From contig NZ_LGEA01000101.1 in NCBI RefSeq assembly GCF_001280065.1, forward strand, positions 1 to 64,000: DNA of 64,000 nucleotides, in the 5' to 3' direction. How positions within the stretch are numbered: position 1 is the stretch's first letter; the number at the start of each line of letters is the position of its first letter. This DNA comes from Streptomyces sp. NRRL B-1140 (GTDB taxonomy: Bacteria; Actinomycetota; Actinomycetes; Streptomycetales; Streptomycetaceae). Below the pieces are notes generated by a model. It was given only the letters and a program-made list of their open reading frames with translations, did no database searches and had not been told where the DNA came from. The position numbers were made by a program, and so were the translations under genes. This document shows positions 53,880 through 63,742 of the stretch, piece after piece.

Positions 53880-54255
53880 TGTTCCTGGGACCGGTGAGGC
53901 TGTGGGTGGAGCAGTGGGCTAGGGGTGGCCGGTGAGGCTTTGGGGGCCGGTGAGGCTTTGTTGGGTGGACCAGTGAGCCTCTGCCTGGTCTGGTGAGGCC
54001 CCTGGAGGGGGGAGGGGCGGGGAGGCCGGAGGGTGCGGCTGTGCGTGCCCGGGGTGTCGCTGTCGCTCCTCCGGCGGCGCGCGCATTCGCCGTCACCCCT
54101 GCGAGTGGCGGCGTTGTCCACAGGCCGGCCGTGGTCCACAGCGCTCAGCGGGCCCGGCCCGGCGGCGGCAGTCTGGCAGACGCAGCCGTACGGGACGGGC
54201 CCGTACGCGTGTCGGCCCGGTGCGTAGCCGTAATCCGGGCGAGGGAGGGTTCGCG
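53880..54255. repeat. Non-coding stretch with short imperfect direct repeats
   Basis: CCGGTGAGGCT occurs at 53891-53901, 53929-53939 and 53947-53957, with degenerate copies near 53970 and 53990. No gene is convincing in these 376 bases. The right-hand part, ending in GGAGGG before ssb, should hold that gene's promoter. Confidence 0.5.
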
Positions 54256-54735
54256 ATGAACGAGACGATGGTCTGCGCGGTGGGCAGGGTGGCGACGCAG
54301 CCGGTGTACCGGGAGATGGCGTCAGGCCCGTCGGCGAGGTTCCGGCTGGCGGTGACCGCACGTTACTGGGACCGCGAGAAGAACGCGTGGACCGATGGGC
54401 ACACCAACTTCTTCACGGTGTGGGCCAACCGCCAGCTGGCCACGAACACAGCGGCCTCCTTGACGGTCGGTGAACCCGTGATCGTGCAGGGCAGGCTGAA
54501 GGTACGGACGGACGTCCGCGAGGGGCAGAGCTGGACATCGGCGGACATCGACGCGGTGGCGATCGGTCACGACCTGGCGTGGGGCACGGCGGCCTTCAGG
54601 CGCGCGGGCAAGACGGAGGCAGCCGCCCCCACTCCGACGCAGCCCGAGCCCAACTGGGAGACCCCTTTGGAGGGTTCGGAGGAAGAGGCGGCGGCTCGCG
54701 CACAACAAGCAGCAAATGCAGTTGTTCTGACATAA
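54256..54735 (+). CDS. ssbB: Single-stranded DNA-binding protein, SsbB-type
   Basis: A 159-aa SSB from ATG 54256 (GGAGGG upstream). OB-fold: MVCAVGRVATQPVYREMASGPSARFRLAVTARYWDREKNAWTD, FFTVWANRQLATNTAASLTVGEPVIVQGRLKVR, then a short variable tail. It lacks the acidic DDDIPF-type end of housekeeping SSB, as is known for the second SSB of Streptomyces, which is needed for chromosome segregation in sporulation. Next to the dynamin pair this fits. Confidence 0.88.
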   Translation: MNETMVCAVGRVATQPVYREMASGPSARFRLAVTARYWDREKNAWTDGHTNFFTVWANRQLATNTAASLTVGEPVIVQGRLKVRTDVREGQSWTSADIDAVAIGHDLAWGTAAFRRAGKTEAAAPTPTQPEPNWETPLEGSEEEAAARAQQAANAVVLT

Positions 54736-55010
54736 CGTCAAGCAGCAGGGCCCGCCCGGACTGCGGCTTATCGGCGAGTGCGCACCGAACGACCAGGGGC
54801 GATTTGTCGATAAGCCCTGCTCGCCGGGGGTGTTGGCGATAACGATTCCGAGTCGGATCACTCGTCCGACCGTCTGACCGGCGGGCGAGGTCTCCCGCGT
54901 CCCTAGGATGCCGGACATGGCTCTCGGGACTTCTGTGTCCGGTGAGGCTTCTGATTCTGCAGGTGGGACCGTCCCCCCACATCAACAGGTCCTGCTCGAA
55001 GGGGAATTTG

Positions 55011-56420
55011 GTGTTTGCTTCGTTCTCTGAGCTGTTCGTACGCAGGCGAGGCGCGGCCCGCCTCGCCACCGCCACGGTGGTGTCCGGCCTTGTCGCCGCG
55101 GGCGGGCTGGCCGGTGCCGACCGGGCGGCCGCCGACGATACGACGCAGAGTCAGGGCGGGGCGGCCGCGACGATAGGCGGCCTCAAGACGTTCGGCGCGG
55201 CGGTGATACACGCCGGCACCGGTGACCAGGAGATCTCGGCGGGCCTGTTCGAGATGTCCGTCGACGGCGGCGGCATGCTGCAGACGTACTGCGTCGATCT
55301 CCACAACCCCACGCAGCGGGACGCCAAGTACCACGAGACGCCCTGGAGCGGCACGTCCCTGGGGGCCAACCAGGACGCCGGCAAGATCCGTTGGATCCTG
55401 CAGAACTCCTACCCGCAGGTGAACGACCTCGCGACGCTGGCGCGCAAGGCGGGCGTGCGGGGCGCGCTGACCGAACAGGACGCGGCGGCCGGCACACAGG
55501 TGGCGATCTGGCGCTACTCGGACGACGCCGCCGTCGACGCCCTCGATCCGCAGGCCGAGCAGCTCGCGGACTATCTGGAGAAGAGCGCCCGCAACCTTCC
55601 CGAGCCCCGCGCCTCGCTCACCCTCGAGCCGTCCGCGGTCTCCGGTCGGCCGGGCGAGCTGCTCGGACCCGTGACGGTGCGCACCAACGCCGGCAGCGCG
55701 ACGGTCACCCCGCCCGCCGACGCCGCCACGAGCGGGGTGCGGGTCGTCGACAAGCAGGGCAAGGCCGTCACCTCCACGTCCGACGGCGGTCAGGTGTACT
55801 TCGAGGTGCCCGAGGACGCGGCGCCTGGCACGTCGGAACTGACCGTGCAGGCCTCGACGACCGTGCCGGTCGGCCGGGCCTTCGCCTCCGAGAGCCGCAG
55901 CCAGACGCAGATCCTGGCCGGTTCCAGCGAGTCGACGGTGTCCGCGACGGCCGGGGCGACGTGGGCGAAGCAGGGCGCGGTCCCGGCGCTGTCGGCGGCG
56001 AAGAACTGCGCCGAGGGCGGCGTCGACATCATCGCGTCCAACAAGGGCGACGAGCCGTTCACCTTCGAACTGGCCGGGCTGCAGCACACCATCGCCGCGG
56101 GCGAGTCCCGCACGGTGACGGTCCCGCTCCAGGAGGACCAGGCCTACGACTTCACCATCCACGGCCCCAACGGTCTCGAGAAGCGCTTCACCGGCATGCT
56201 GGACTGCCGGACGCGTGGCAGCGACACCGGCACGACCACCCAGACCCTCAGCGAGCCGAGCCCGATGACCGTGGGCGGCACGGCCTCCGACACCAACCTC
56301 GCCGAGACGGGCAGCTCCGGCATGACCCCCCTGATCGCGGGCGTCGCGATCGGCCTGGTCGTGATCGGTGGAGCCACCCTGATCGTGCTGCGTCGCAGGG
56401 AGCCGACGTCGGGGGAGTGA
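55011..56420 (+). CDS. Sortase-anchored thioester-domain surface protein
   Basis: A 469-aa protein from GTG 55011 (GAAGGGG upstream). Signal peptide LATATVVSGLVAAGG..AAADD, then a thioester domain: MLQTYCVDLHNP with Cys94 and GTQVAIWRYSD with Gln163 (TQxA), the pair that forms the internal thioester. PQAEQLADYLEKSA follows, then Ig-like beta domains (ASLTLEPSAVSGRPG; GGQVYFEVPEDAAPGTSELTV). C-terminus LAETG (430-434), helix and RRREPTSGE. Thioester proteins attach covalently to host or surface amines; here it would be on the hyphal wall. Confidence 0.9.
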   Translation: MFASFSELFVRRRGAARLATATVVSGLVAAGGLAGADRAAADDTTQSQGGAAATIGGLKTFGAAVIHAGTGDQEISAGLFEMSVDGGGMLQTYCVDLHNPTQRDAKYHETPWSGTSLGANQDAGKIRWILQNSYPQVNDLATLARKAGVRGALTEQDAAAGTQVAIWRYSDDAAVDALDPQAEQLADYLEKSARNLPEPRASLTLEPSAVSGRPGELLGPVTVRTNAGSATVTPPADAATSGVRVVDKQGKAVTSTSDGGQVYFEVPEDAAPGTSELTVQASTTVPVGRAFASESRSQTQILAGSSESTVSATAGATWAKQGAVPALSAAKNCAEGGVDIIASNKGDEPFTFELAGLQHTIAAGESRTVTVPLQEDQAYDFTIHGPNGLEKRFTGMLDCRTRGSDTGTTTQTLSEPSPMTVGGTASDTNLAETGSSGMTPLIAGVAIGLVVIGGATLIVLRRREPTSGE

Positions 56421-56639
56421 CCCGGGCGGACACCGGCCCGGCACCTGACCGGGAGTGTTCGGGCGCCGGCCGATACGGACGGCACGGAGCCACGCGGCGA
56501 GGCGGTCCACGGCGCTGATCTCGTCGTCGATCCAGATGGACGGCCGCTCACTGTCACCCGGCGTGCAGCCGAGAGCGGAAAATCGAATCTCGGATTGATC
56601 CCTGCTCGGCTTCGCTCATGCCGGTGTTCTTCACATCGG

Positions 56640-56809
56640 CTCCCAGCGCGATCGAGGATGGGCCAGCCGTTTGCCGATTCGCGCCTGGTCCAGGCGTGCG
56701 CGTCGGCAGTAGGGGCGGCCTGAGCCGGGCCGGTGGTCGCGAAGGCTGATGCTGCCCCGGTCCCGAGGCCGAGACCGAGAACCCGTCTACGCGTCAAGCG
56801 CGTTGCCAC
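56640..56809 (-). pseudogene. 5' fragment of a Tat-exported protein gene
   Basis: GTG 56809 begins a twin-arginine leader (TRRRVLGLGLGTGAASAFATTG) and a short mature part, WTRRESANGWPILD, typical of the N-terminus of M15-like secreted proteins. Homology then stops, and 56421-56640 contains only scraps (one reading RPSIWIDDEISAVDRLAAWL on the same strand). The fragment overlaps the 3' end of the 151-aa gene. It looks like a deletion remnant. Confidence 0.5.
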
Positions 56810-57242
56810 GGGGGGCCCTTCTGCGCTTCGAGCGGTCGATGAGTATCAAGGTGAAGCAGACGGTCGCGCAGGCCAGCCCGGCGTAAAGCAGAGGCGTGGT
56901 CCAGAACGCCCCATCGTTGGTGCTGTATCCGCTGCTCCAATGGCAGGTGACGGATGGGGGGAAGTGATGGACGGTCGCCGACTCCAGGCTGTAGTCCCGC
57001 CCGGTGTCCACGTAGTCGCCATTGGCGGTCCTCGTGGCACAGAGGTCGAGCGGATTCGCGTAGGCGAGACCGTAGAAGGTTCCGGCACCGTAGGCGGCGA
57101 GAGCTGCTGCGCTTCCCACCGCAGCCAGACGGGCCTTCCGTGAGGGCTTCTTCCTGGTGACCCACAGTGCGTACGGGAACACTCCGATGAGGAAGAGGAG
57201 GAGCGTGATCGCGGGCGGGCCGAAGAGAGCGAAGAGGGCCAT
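56787..57242 (-). CDS. 151-aa membrane protein of unknown function
   Basis: ATG 57242 starts a hydrophobic N-terminus (LFALFGPPAITLLLFLIGVFPYALWV), a basic loop (RKKPSRKARLA), a second helix (AVGSAAALAAYGAGTFYGLAY), an extracellular part with two cysteines (DLCATR, VTCHWSS), a third helix (PLLYAGLACATVCFTLILI) and a basic tail. Codon use is less GC-biased than in its neighbours. I do not recognise it. It may be cotranscribed with the fragment upstream. Confidence 0.65.
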   Translation of the reverse strand: MALFALFGPPAITLLLFLIGVFPYALWVTRKKPSRKARLAAVGSAAALAAYGAGTFYGLAYANPLDLCATRTANGDYVDTGRDYSLESATVHHFPPSVTCHWSSGYSTNDGAFWTTPLLYAGLACATVCFTLILIDRSKRRRAPRGNALDA

Positions 57243-57253
57243 GCGTCCTGACG

Positions 57254-57640
57254 CTACTTCGATCCAAGGAGACGCTGCTGGTTGGCCTGATACTGAGCTC
57301 GCCTGTTGACGCTGCTCTGACGGGGGTCGCTGCCGATTCGGTGAGCGTCTCGTTCCAGCCAGAAGGTGTCTGTTCCGTCGGTGCCCTTGTATTCCTCGAT
57401 CTGATTGAAGGACAGTTCGCCGGCGGGTGCTTGGGTGTATCCGTTCCCCCAGTAGTACTCGGCCAGGGAACTGCCGTTGTCCTGGAAGATCGGAAAGACC
57501 CGGAGCCCGCCATTGAAGATGGTGGAGAGTTCGCCTTCGTCGAGCATCTTCGATCCGCCGTCGGCCGACGCCTCTTTAAGATGCCTGCCGACGTATCGGT
57601 AACCGTCGTTAGGAGAACCGCTGGAAGGTGGTGACGAAAT
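57254..57640 (-). pseudogene. Truncated, frameshifted glycoside-hydrolase-like (DUF1906) fragment
   Basis: Reading leftward, one frame gives NDGYRYVGRHLKEAS..., ELSTIFNGGLRVFPIFQDNG, YTQAPAGELSF, ending QANQQRLLGSK at TAG 57254-57256. This matches the start of the DUF1906/Rv2525c-like TIM barrel (YVGRYL ... GL.VFPIYQ). Upstream, the frame ends in a stop and a second frame reads STADGSNLTDFVTTFQRFS and then TAA. The rest of the barrel is absent. An internal ATG (57547) could yield a 97-aa product. Confidence 0.5.
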
Positions 57641-57800
57641 CCGTCAGATTGCTTCCGTCCGCGGTCGACAGGGCCTCCCCCCGAGGGGCCAGGCCCTGTC
57701 ACGCGTTGGCGTAGTCAGCCGCGCACGGTCAAGAGTGAAGCGCTCGCCCATGCGAAGGCCGTGAGGGACGGCACGCTGGTACGCGGACACCCGGACGTGG

Positions 57801-58361
57801 TCAGTCGCACGGTGCGACGTACCGGGCTCGGTCGATGATCGCTACGCCGTCCGACCACATGATCGCGGTCACTCGGGAGCAATTGTTCCAGCCGGCGTCG
57901 TGGTTGCCCTCGCCTTTGACCGGGCCTGCGTACTGCGAAAAGGTCCCCTCGTCCACCTTGCAGTCCACACCGGTTTTGTTCGGGCACAGCTTCAGCTTCA
58001 TGCGCTTCGCCGTGCCGAGGTTGTTGTCGAACACCGCGCAAGCCCCCGACACTCTGGTCGTGGACCTCGTGTACGTGAACAGGGTGCCGAATCGACGGGC
58101 GTCCGGGAGCTGCTCGGCGGACTCGAGTTCGTACCCGGATCCGCAGAGAGTCGCAGTGGCGCGGACAGCGGCAGGGTTCTCCGCCGCGACAGCACGGGTA
58201 CGGGGGTCACTGGATCCGTTCTCGGAGAACTTCACGCTGGTCCCGGGCACGATCATGCTGCTGCCTGAGGGACCGTGGTCATCGGCCATGGCCTGCGGAG
58301 TGAAGGCGAGAACAGAGAAGAGAGAGGCCGACAGGGCGAGATTGCGTATCAGTCTGCGCAT
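57801..58361 (-). CDS. Secreted protein of unknown function
   Basis: 186 aa from ATG 58361. Signal peptide RRLIRNLALSASLFSVLAFTPQAMADDHG, then a mature domain with six cysteines (ATLCGSG, SGACAVFD, KLCPNKTGVDCKVDEG, NNCSRVTA, VAPCD), so disulfide-rich and extracellular. The C-terminal half (SQYAGPVKGEGNHDAGWNNCSRVTAIMW) resembles small secreted actinobacterial proteins of unknown role. Function not assigned. Codon use is less biased than average. Confidence 0.75.
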   Translation of the reverse strand: MRRLIRNLALSASLFSVLAFTPQAMADDHGPSGSSMIVPGTSVKFSENGSSDPRTRAVAAENPAAVRATATLCGSGYELESAEQLPDARRFGTLFTYTRSTTRVSGACAVFDNNLGTAKRMKLKLCPNKTGVDCKVDEGTFSQYAGPVKGEGNHDAGWNNCSRVTAIMWSDGVAIIDRARYVAPCD

Positions 58362-58954
58362 GGAAAGTCAGGTTTCCTCATCGAGAGAGAGCAGGTTCAC
58401 GACCGTAAGCGGCTTCTTGAGGCGCTCACCGGGAGTTGGGCATGGGCGCACACCGGCGGGGAACTGCACAGGTCGCATCGGTGGGCACGAAAGACCGGCG
58501 AAAAGCCATGAGCGATGTGTCCCCCTGGTAGTGGCTCCCGGTCGTTGAGTGGTCGCCTGGTCGGGCAGCTTGGTCCGGCTGCCTCATGCGGGCATCACAA
58601 TAGGCATAAACCCGAGCCGAAGTGCAGTGATATATGCCGGTCGACGGAAGGGATGGCCTGAACGCCTCATGAAGGAAGAAGGCCGCAGCGGTTGACGTAT
58701 TCGCTGGGTACCTCGGCAATTGAAGGTGTGCCGCATGTGAAACCCGGGTGAAGCAACAGTGATTGTTGGCTGGTTTCCGCCCCCTGAGTGACCGGTATCC
58801 GGAGAGTCCTCTCAGACCTCTCCGGTCGCAACGCGCCTGAGCGGTCCCTGAGCTGCAGCGGAGCGCTGTGCGGGCGACCGTCGAGAGGGGCCTCACTTCT
58901 CGGCATCCGGACGGCCCCACGCGTCACACCTGCCCGGCGCACGTACCACAGTGA
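58362..58954. other. Gene-poor stretch next to a transposase remnant
   Basis: No convincing coding sequence. Frames on both strands lack family features. GC content is locally lower at 58590-58760. The right end merges into the IS5-like remnant. Probably decayed accessory DNA. Confidence 0.4.
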
Positions 58955-59100
58955 CGAAGGGCGGCTTGAAGATCCGGCACGCGCGGCGGCTCACGAGGCG
59001 CTCGGCAGGTCCTGCGGCGGGCTGACGACCAAGGTCCGTCTCGCCTGCGACGGCCGGGGCCTGCCCCTGGCCGTCGTCGTCGCCCGGCCAGGGCACCGCC
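58955..59100 (+). pseudogene. IS5-family transposase remnant
   Basis: One frame reads DPARAAAHEALGRSCGGLTTKVRLACDGRGLPLAVVVARPGHRRG, close to the conserved GRSRGGLTTKIHLACDGRGRPLA block around the first catalytic Asp of IS5-type transposases. Flanking transposase domains and inverted ends are missing, so only a fragment is left. Confidence 0.65.
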
Positions 59101-59174
59101 GAGGGCGGAGACATGGGCGGGGGAATCCAGAAATTGCTTGTGCTCGCGGGATGCCCGTGCGGAAGGATGTGCGC

Positions 59175-59720
59175 ATGATGCGACCCGCGCGTGCGCTGCT
59201 CCCCCTTCTCTTGTTGCCGGTTCTCCTTACAGGATGTGACGCGGACAAGAGCGGTGGTACGGCCGCCGACAGCGCCGATCTGGACGCCGCCGCGGGCGAC
59301 TGGGGCGTCGCGCCGGAACTCGTCTATGTCACCGAGGTCTCCGGCTACAGCGTGTTCCAGGAGTCGGTTGGCGAGTACAACGGCGAGTTCGCTGCCGCGT
59401 ATCGGTCCGAGAAGGGGTCCACCAAGTTCGGCCTCTTCGTAGGACGTGGCACGATGACGGCAGAGAGCTGCCCCAAGCAGCCGCTGGGCGAGGTGTCGGA
59501 GAAGCAGGTCACCTGTGAGCACGACGGCGACGCCTGGTACCGGAAGGCCGGTGGCAGCCACGAATACGCGGTACCCGGCGACGGCGTGGTGATCCATCTG
59601 ATCGCTGATGTGGACAAGGTCGACCGCGCCGTTCTGCGTAAGGCAGCCGAGGCGGCCCACCGTCCGGACAACGCCGAATTGGCCGCACTCCTGCCGACCA
59701 CCGACGGCGCGGACACCTGA
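59175..59720 (+). CDS. Lipoprotein of unknown function
   Basis: 181 aa from ATG 59175 (GGAAGG upstream; ATG 59178 and GTG 59169 also possible). The leader RPARALLPLLLLPVLLTGC has a clear lipobox with Cys near residue 21, so it is membrane-anchored outside the cell. The mature domain has ELVYVTEVSGYSVFQES, YRSEKGSTKFGLFVGRGTM, ESCPKQ and VTCEHDGDAWYRKAGG, with two further cysteines. Not recognised. The frame continues upstream into the IS5 fragment, but the lipobox sets the start. Confidence 0.78.
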   Translation: MMRPARALLPLLLLPVLLTGCDADKSGGTAADSADLDAAAGDWGVAPELVYVTEVSGYSVFQESVGEYNGEFAAAYRSEKGSTKFGLFVGRGTMTAESCPKQPLGEVSEKQVTCEHDGDAWYRKAGGSHEYAVPGDGVVIHLIADVDKVDRAVLRKAAEAAHRPDNAELAALLPTTDGADT

Positions 59721-59958
59721 GAGGACGGCATGAAGGACGGCCGGCCCCGGCCCGGTCATCGACCCAAGGCCCTGGCTGTCTGACGGGCGCGGCGGGCAGT
59801 CCCTTGCCCGATGACTACCTGGCGCCTGCTTGAGCGCAGTGACAGCATTCCCCGGCTGCCCCCGGTGCTGCCCTGGCACTGGCAGGATCCAGCAGACGGC
59901 AGTTGCAGAAGGGCTTCGCAGGCCTCACGCACTGTTCCGCTGACATCCAACGCTGCGG

Positions 59959-60546
59959 TCACGGCGAGTGAGCGAGCCGCTGCCGAGTCGGATGCGCCCT
60001 GAGCTGGGGTGAGGTGAGCTCCAGAGCCCGGTTGTCCTGCCCGGCAGCCATGTGGTCGAGCCATCGTTCATACCAGGCGAGAAAGTCCGGGGCTGAGGAG
60101 ACGTTCGGGCCCCAGAAGCCGTCGGCGTTGCCGATGAGCATGCGCCCGGTGAGAGGGCCGGTCATGCCTATGAGGACGAGATCGCTGCAGCCGCGTTCGA
60201 TGACGTGCAGGAACAGGTCACCACGGCGGGTGGGGCGATAGGCCCGGCTGAATCCCCTTGAGCCCGTGCCGGCGTCTCCGGAGTTCATCGTGAAGAGCGT
60301 GCAGTCCTCCAACGGGATCAGTCCGTAGTACGGAGACGCACCACTGCCGCCCATGTTGGTGAGGAAGTCTCGATAGGGCTGCGGAAGTTCCACGTCATGC
60401 TCGGCCTGAAAGGCATCTGCCTGCCCCTTGGTGAGGCGGGGGCCGAGACGAAATTCGTGCTGCTCCTCCCCGAAGGAGTGGCTTCGGTTCGGCGCGTAGG
60501 GGATGCGTGCCAGCTTGCGTCGCAACCGCGGGATGCGGGAGTCCAT
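59959..60546 (-). CDS. SMI1/KNR4 (SUKH) family protein
   Basis: 195 aa from ATG 60546. The SUKH core is visible: LGPRLTKGQADAFQAEHDVELPQPYRDFLTNMGGSGASPYYGLIPLED, ...FLHVIERGCSDLVLIGMTGPLTGRMLIGNADGFWGPN, DFLAWYERWLDHMA. SUKH proteins commonly act as immunity proteins against contact-dependent or polymorphic toxins, but some are housekeeping. No toxin gene is adjacent; transposase remnants lie on both sides, so an orphan immunity gene is plausible. Confidence 0.82.
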   Translation of the reverse strand: MDSRIPRLRRKLARIPYAPNRSHSFGEEQHEFRLGPRLTKGQADAFQAEHDVELPQPYRDFLTNMGGSGASPYYGLIPLEDCTLFTMNSGDAGTGSRGFSRAYRPTRRGDLFLHVIERGCSDLVLIGMTGPLTGRMLIGNADGFWGPNVSSAPDFLAWYERWLDHMAAGQDNRALELTSPQLRAHPTRQRLAHSP

Positions 60547-60595
60547 GCGAGCTCTTCTCTCGTGTCGCACGCAATCTATCGCACGGCACCAGAGC

Positions 60596-60725
60596 TCATC
60601 CTGCGAGCAGGACTCGCTTCCCCAGCAGCTGGAAGCCCGCCCGGCCGAACATCCGGCGCCTGAGCGTCTTGATCCGGTTGACGTCGACGCCGGAACTCCA
60701 CGGCAGGACCGGACAGCAGATGTCC
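60596..60725 (-). pseudogene. ISL3-family transposase C-terminal remnant
   Basis: Leftward, the frame reads VLPWSSGV then DVNRIKTLRRRMFGRAGFQLLGKRVLLAG and TGA at 60596. This is the characteristic end of ISL3-type transposases (WSSGVVEGHVNRIKMLKRQMFGRAGFDLLRKRVLL), with a small deletion after SSGV. The remainder of the transposase is gone. Bases 60726-60953 hold no gene I can see, only the likely promoter region of ettA. Confidence 0.65.
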
Positions 60726-60953
60726 ACCGCCGGCGGACATCGTCGTGCCCGCCGCTCACTGCGAGATCGTCTGCGAGATCCCGCGCCTGAAACCGACCAA
60801 CGGCGATCGACAGTGACAGGCCAGTCTCAGCAGTCCATCACAAAGACCCAGGTCAGGACCGCCCAGCCATACGCGTTTCCGCCCAGCCCTGGCGGTACGG
60901 CAAGATGGGGTGTATCTGCCCACTGCCAGTTTCAAGCTGCCGGACGGTTTCTC

Positions 60954-62618
<1,665 letters not shown>

Positions 62619-62624
62619 TCGATC

Positions 62625-63038
62625 TTGCGGCACATCTACCGCTGCCCGCTGCGCTGGGCGGACATGGACGCGTACGGCCACGTCAACAACGTGGTGTTCC
62701 TCCGCTACCTGGAGGAAGCCCGTATCGACTTCCTGTTCCGCCCGGAGAAGGACTTCAAGCAGGGGTCCGTGGTGGCACGCCATGAGATCGACTACAAGCG
62801 GCAGCTCGTGCACCGGCACCACCCGGTGGACATCGAGCTGTGGGTCACCGAGATAAAGGCCGCGTCCTTCACCCTCACCTACGAGGTGAAGGACGACGAC
62901 CAAGTCTACGTGCGGGCCTCGACGGTGATCGTGCCGTTCGACTTCGAGGCGCAGCGCCCGCGCCGGATCACCGCGGAGGAGCGGGAGTTCCTGCGCGAGT
63001 ACATGGATGACGCCGAGGAGGAGGCCGTCGCCGCATGA
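62625..63038 (+). CDS. Hotdog-fold acyl-CoA thioesterase
   Basis: 137 aa from TTG 62625, 6 bases after the ettA stop. The 4HBT signature is complete: WADMDAYGHVNNVVFLRYLEEARIDF with the catalytic Asp, followed by HEIDYKRQLVHRHHPVDIELWV and a beta-rich C-terminus. It hydrolyses acyl-CoA thioesters. Cotranscription with ettA and overlap with the next gene are clear; a functional link is not known. Confidence 0.88.
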   Translation: MRHIYRCPLRWADMDAYGHVNNVVFLRYLEEARIDFLFRPEKDFKQGSVVARHEIDYKRQLVHRHHPVDIELWVTEIKAASFTLTYEVKDDDQVYVRASTVIVPFDFEAQRPRRITAEEREFLREYMDDAEEEAVAA

Positions 63039-63703
63039 CGGTGCTCCACCTCGCCGACGAGGGGGAGGCGGCGGATCTCGCCGCCTTCCTCTCCCGGCTG
63101 CTTCACTACGACCGTGGGGCCGCCGTGCGTCTGCAGGCCGCCGGAACCGCACTGGCCGTCTTCGGCCGGCCGCCGTCCTTCGAGGTGCTCGCCGTGCGGG
63201 CGGTGCGGCTGGCGAAGCCGTACGAGAAGGGTCTCGACGTCACGCTGGACGTGACCGTGTCCGCCGGTGAGTTCCTGGAGTCGGTGGACGAGAAGGCCGG
63301 CACGGCCGTCGTGCCGGGAGCCGTGACCGGGCCGCCGTGGGCGGGTGTGCTGCCGCCCCGGGGCGACTGGCGGGCCGAGCCGGGGCTGCCGGCTCCCAAG
63401 GCGCTGCGCGAGCTCGTGGGCTCGGTGGTCGCCGAGTTCCGCTCGCGTACGCAGGCGTTGCCCCCCGAGGGGCGGACGCGGGCCGAGCTGGACCGGATCG
63501 GCCGGGACGTCTGGTCCCGTACGGTCGGGGACACCCCGCTCCCGGTCCGGGCCGTGCACGCGGCACAGTCCCTCGGTTTCCTGCGGCCCGGTGTGCCGCC
63601 GGCGCTGTTCTCGTCGGGCGCGTGGCTGCGGCTGCGCACGCCGTACGGGTCCGTCGCCGTACGACGTGCCGGGCTCGGGGCGCTGGACGTCAGCGTCCGC
63701 TGA
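63035..63703 (+). CDS. Conserved hypothetical protein
   Basis: 222 aa, ATG 63035 overlapping the thioesterase stop by ATGA. It is soluble and Ala/Arg/Val rich; the pieces LHYDRGAAVRLQAAGTALAVFGRPPSFEVLAVRAVRLA and WAGVLPPRGDWRAEPGLPAPKALRELVG look like a family conserved in Streptomyces next to this thioesterase. I cannot assign a fold. No membrane segment or metal motif. Confidence 0.8.
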   Translation: MTVLHLADEGEAADLAAFLSRLLHYDRGAAVRLQAAGTALAVFGRPPSFEVLAVRAVRLAKPYEKGLDVTLDVTVSAGEFLESVDEKAGTAVVPGAVTGPPWAGVLPPRGDWRAEPGLPAPKALRELVGSVVAEFRSRTQALPPEGRTRAELDRIGRDVWSRTVGDTPLPVRAVHAAQSLGFLRPGVPPALFSSGAWLRLRTPYGSVAVRRAGLGALDVSVR

Positions 63704-63742
63704 GCAGCCCCCCGGGGCGTTACCGGCAGGGCCCCGCAGGCG

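Noticed and set aside
58788..59720. A 310-aa protein starting upstream of the lipoprotein
   Set aside because: The upstream half is an IS5 transposase scrap in the same frame by chance; the lipobox defines the start at 59175.
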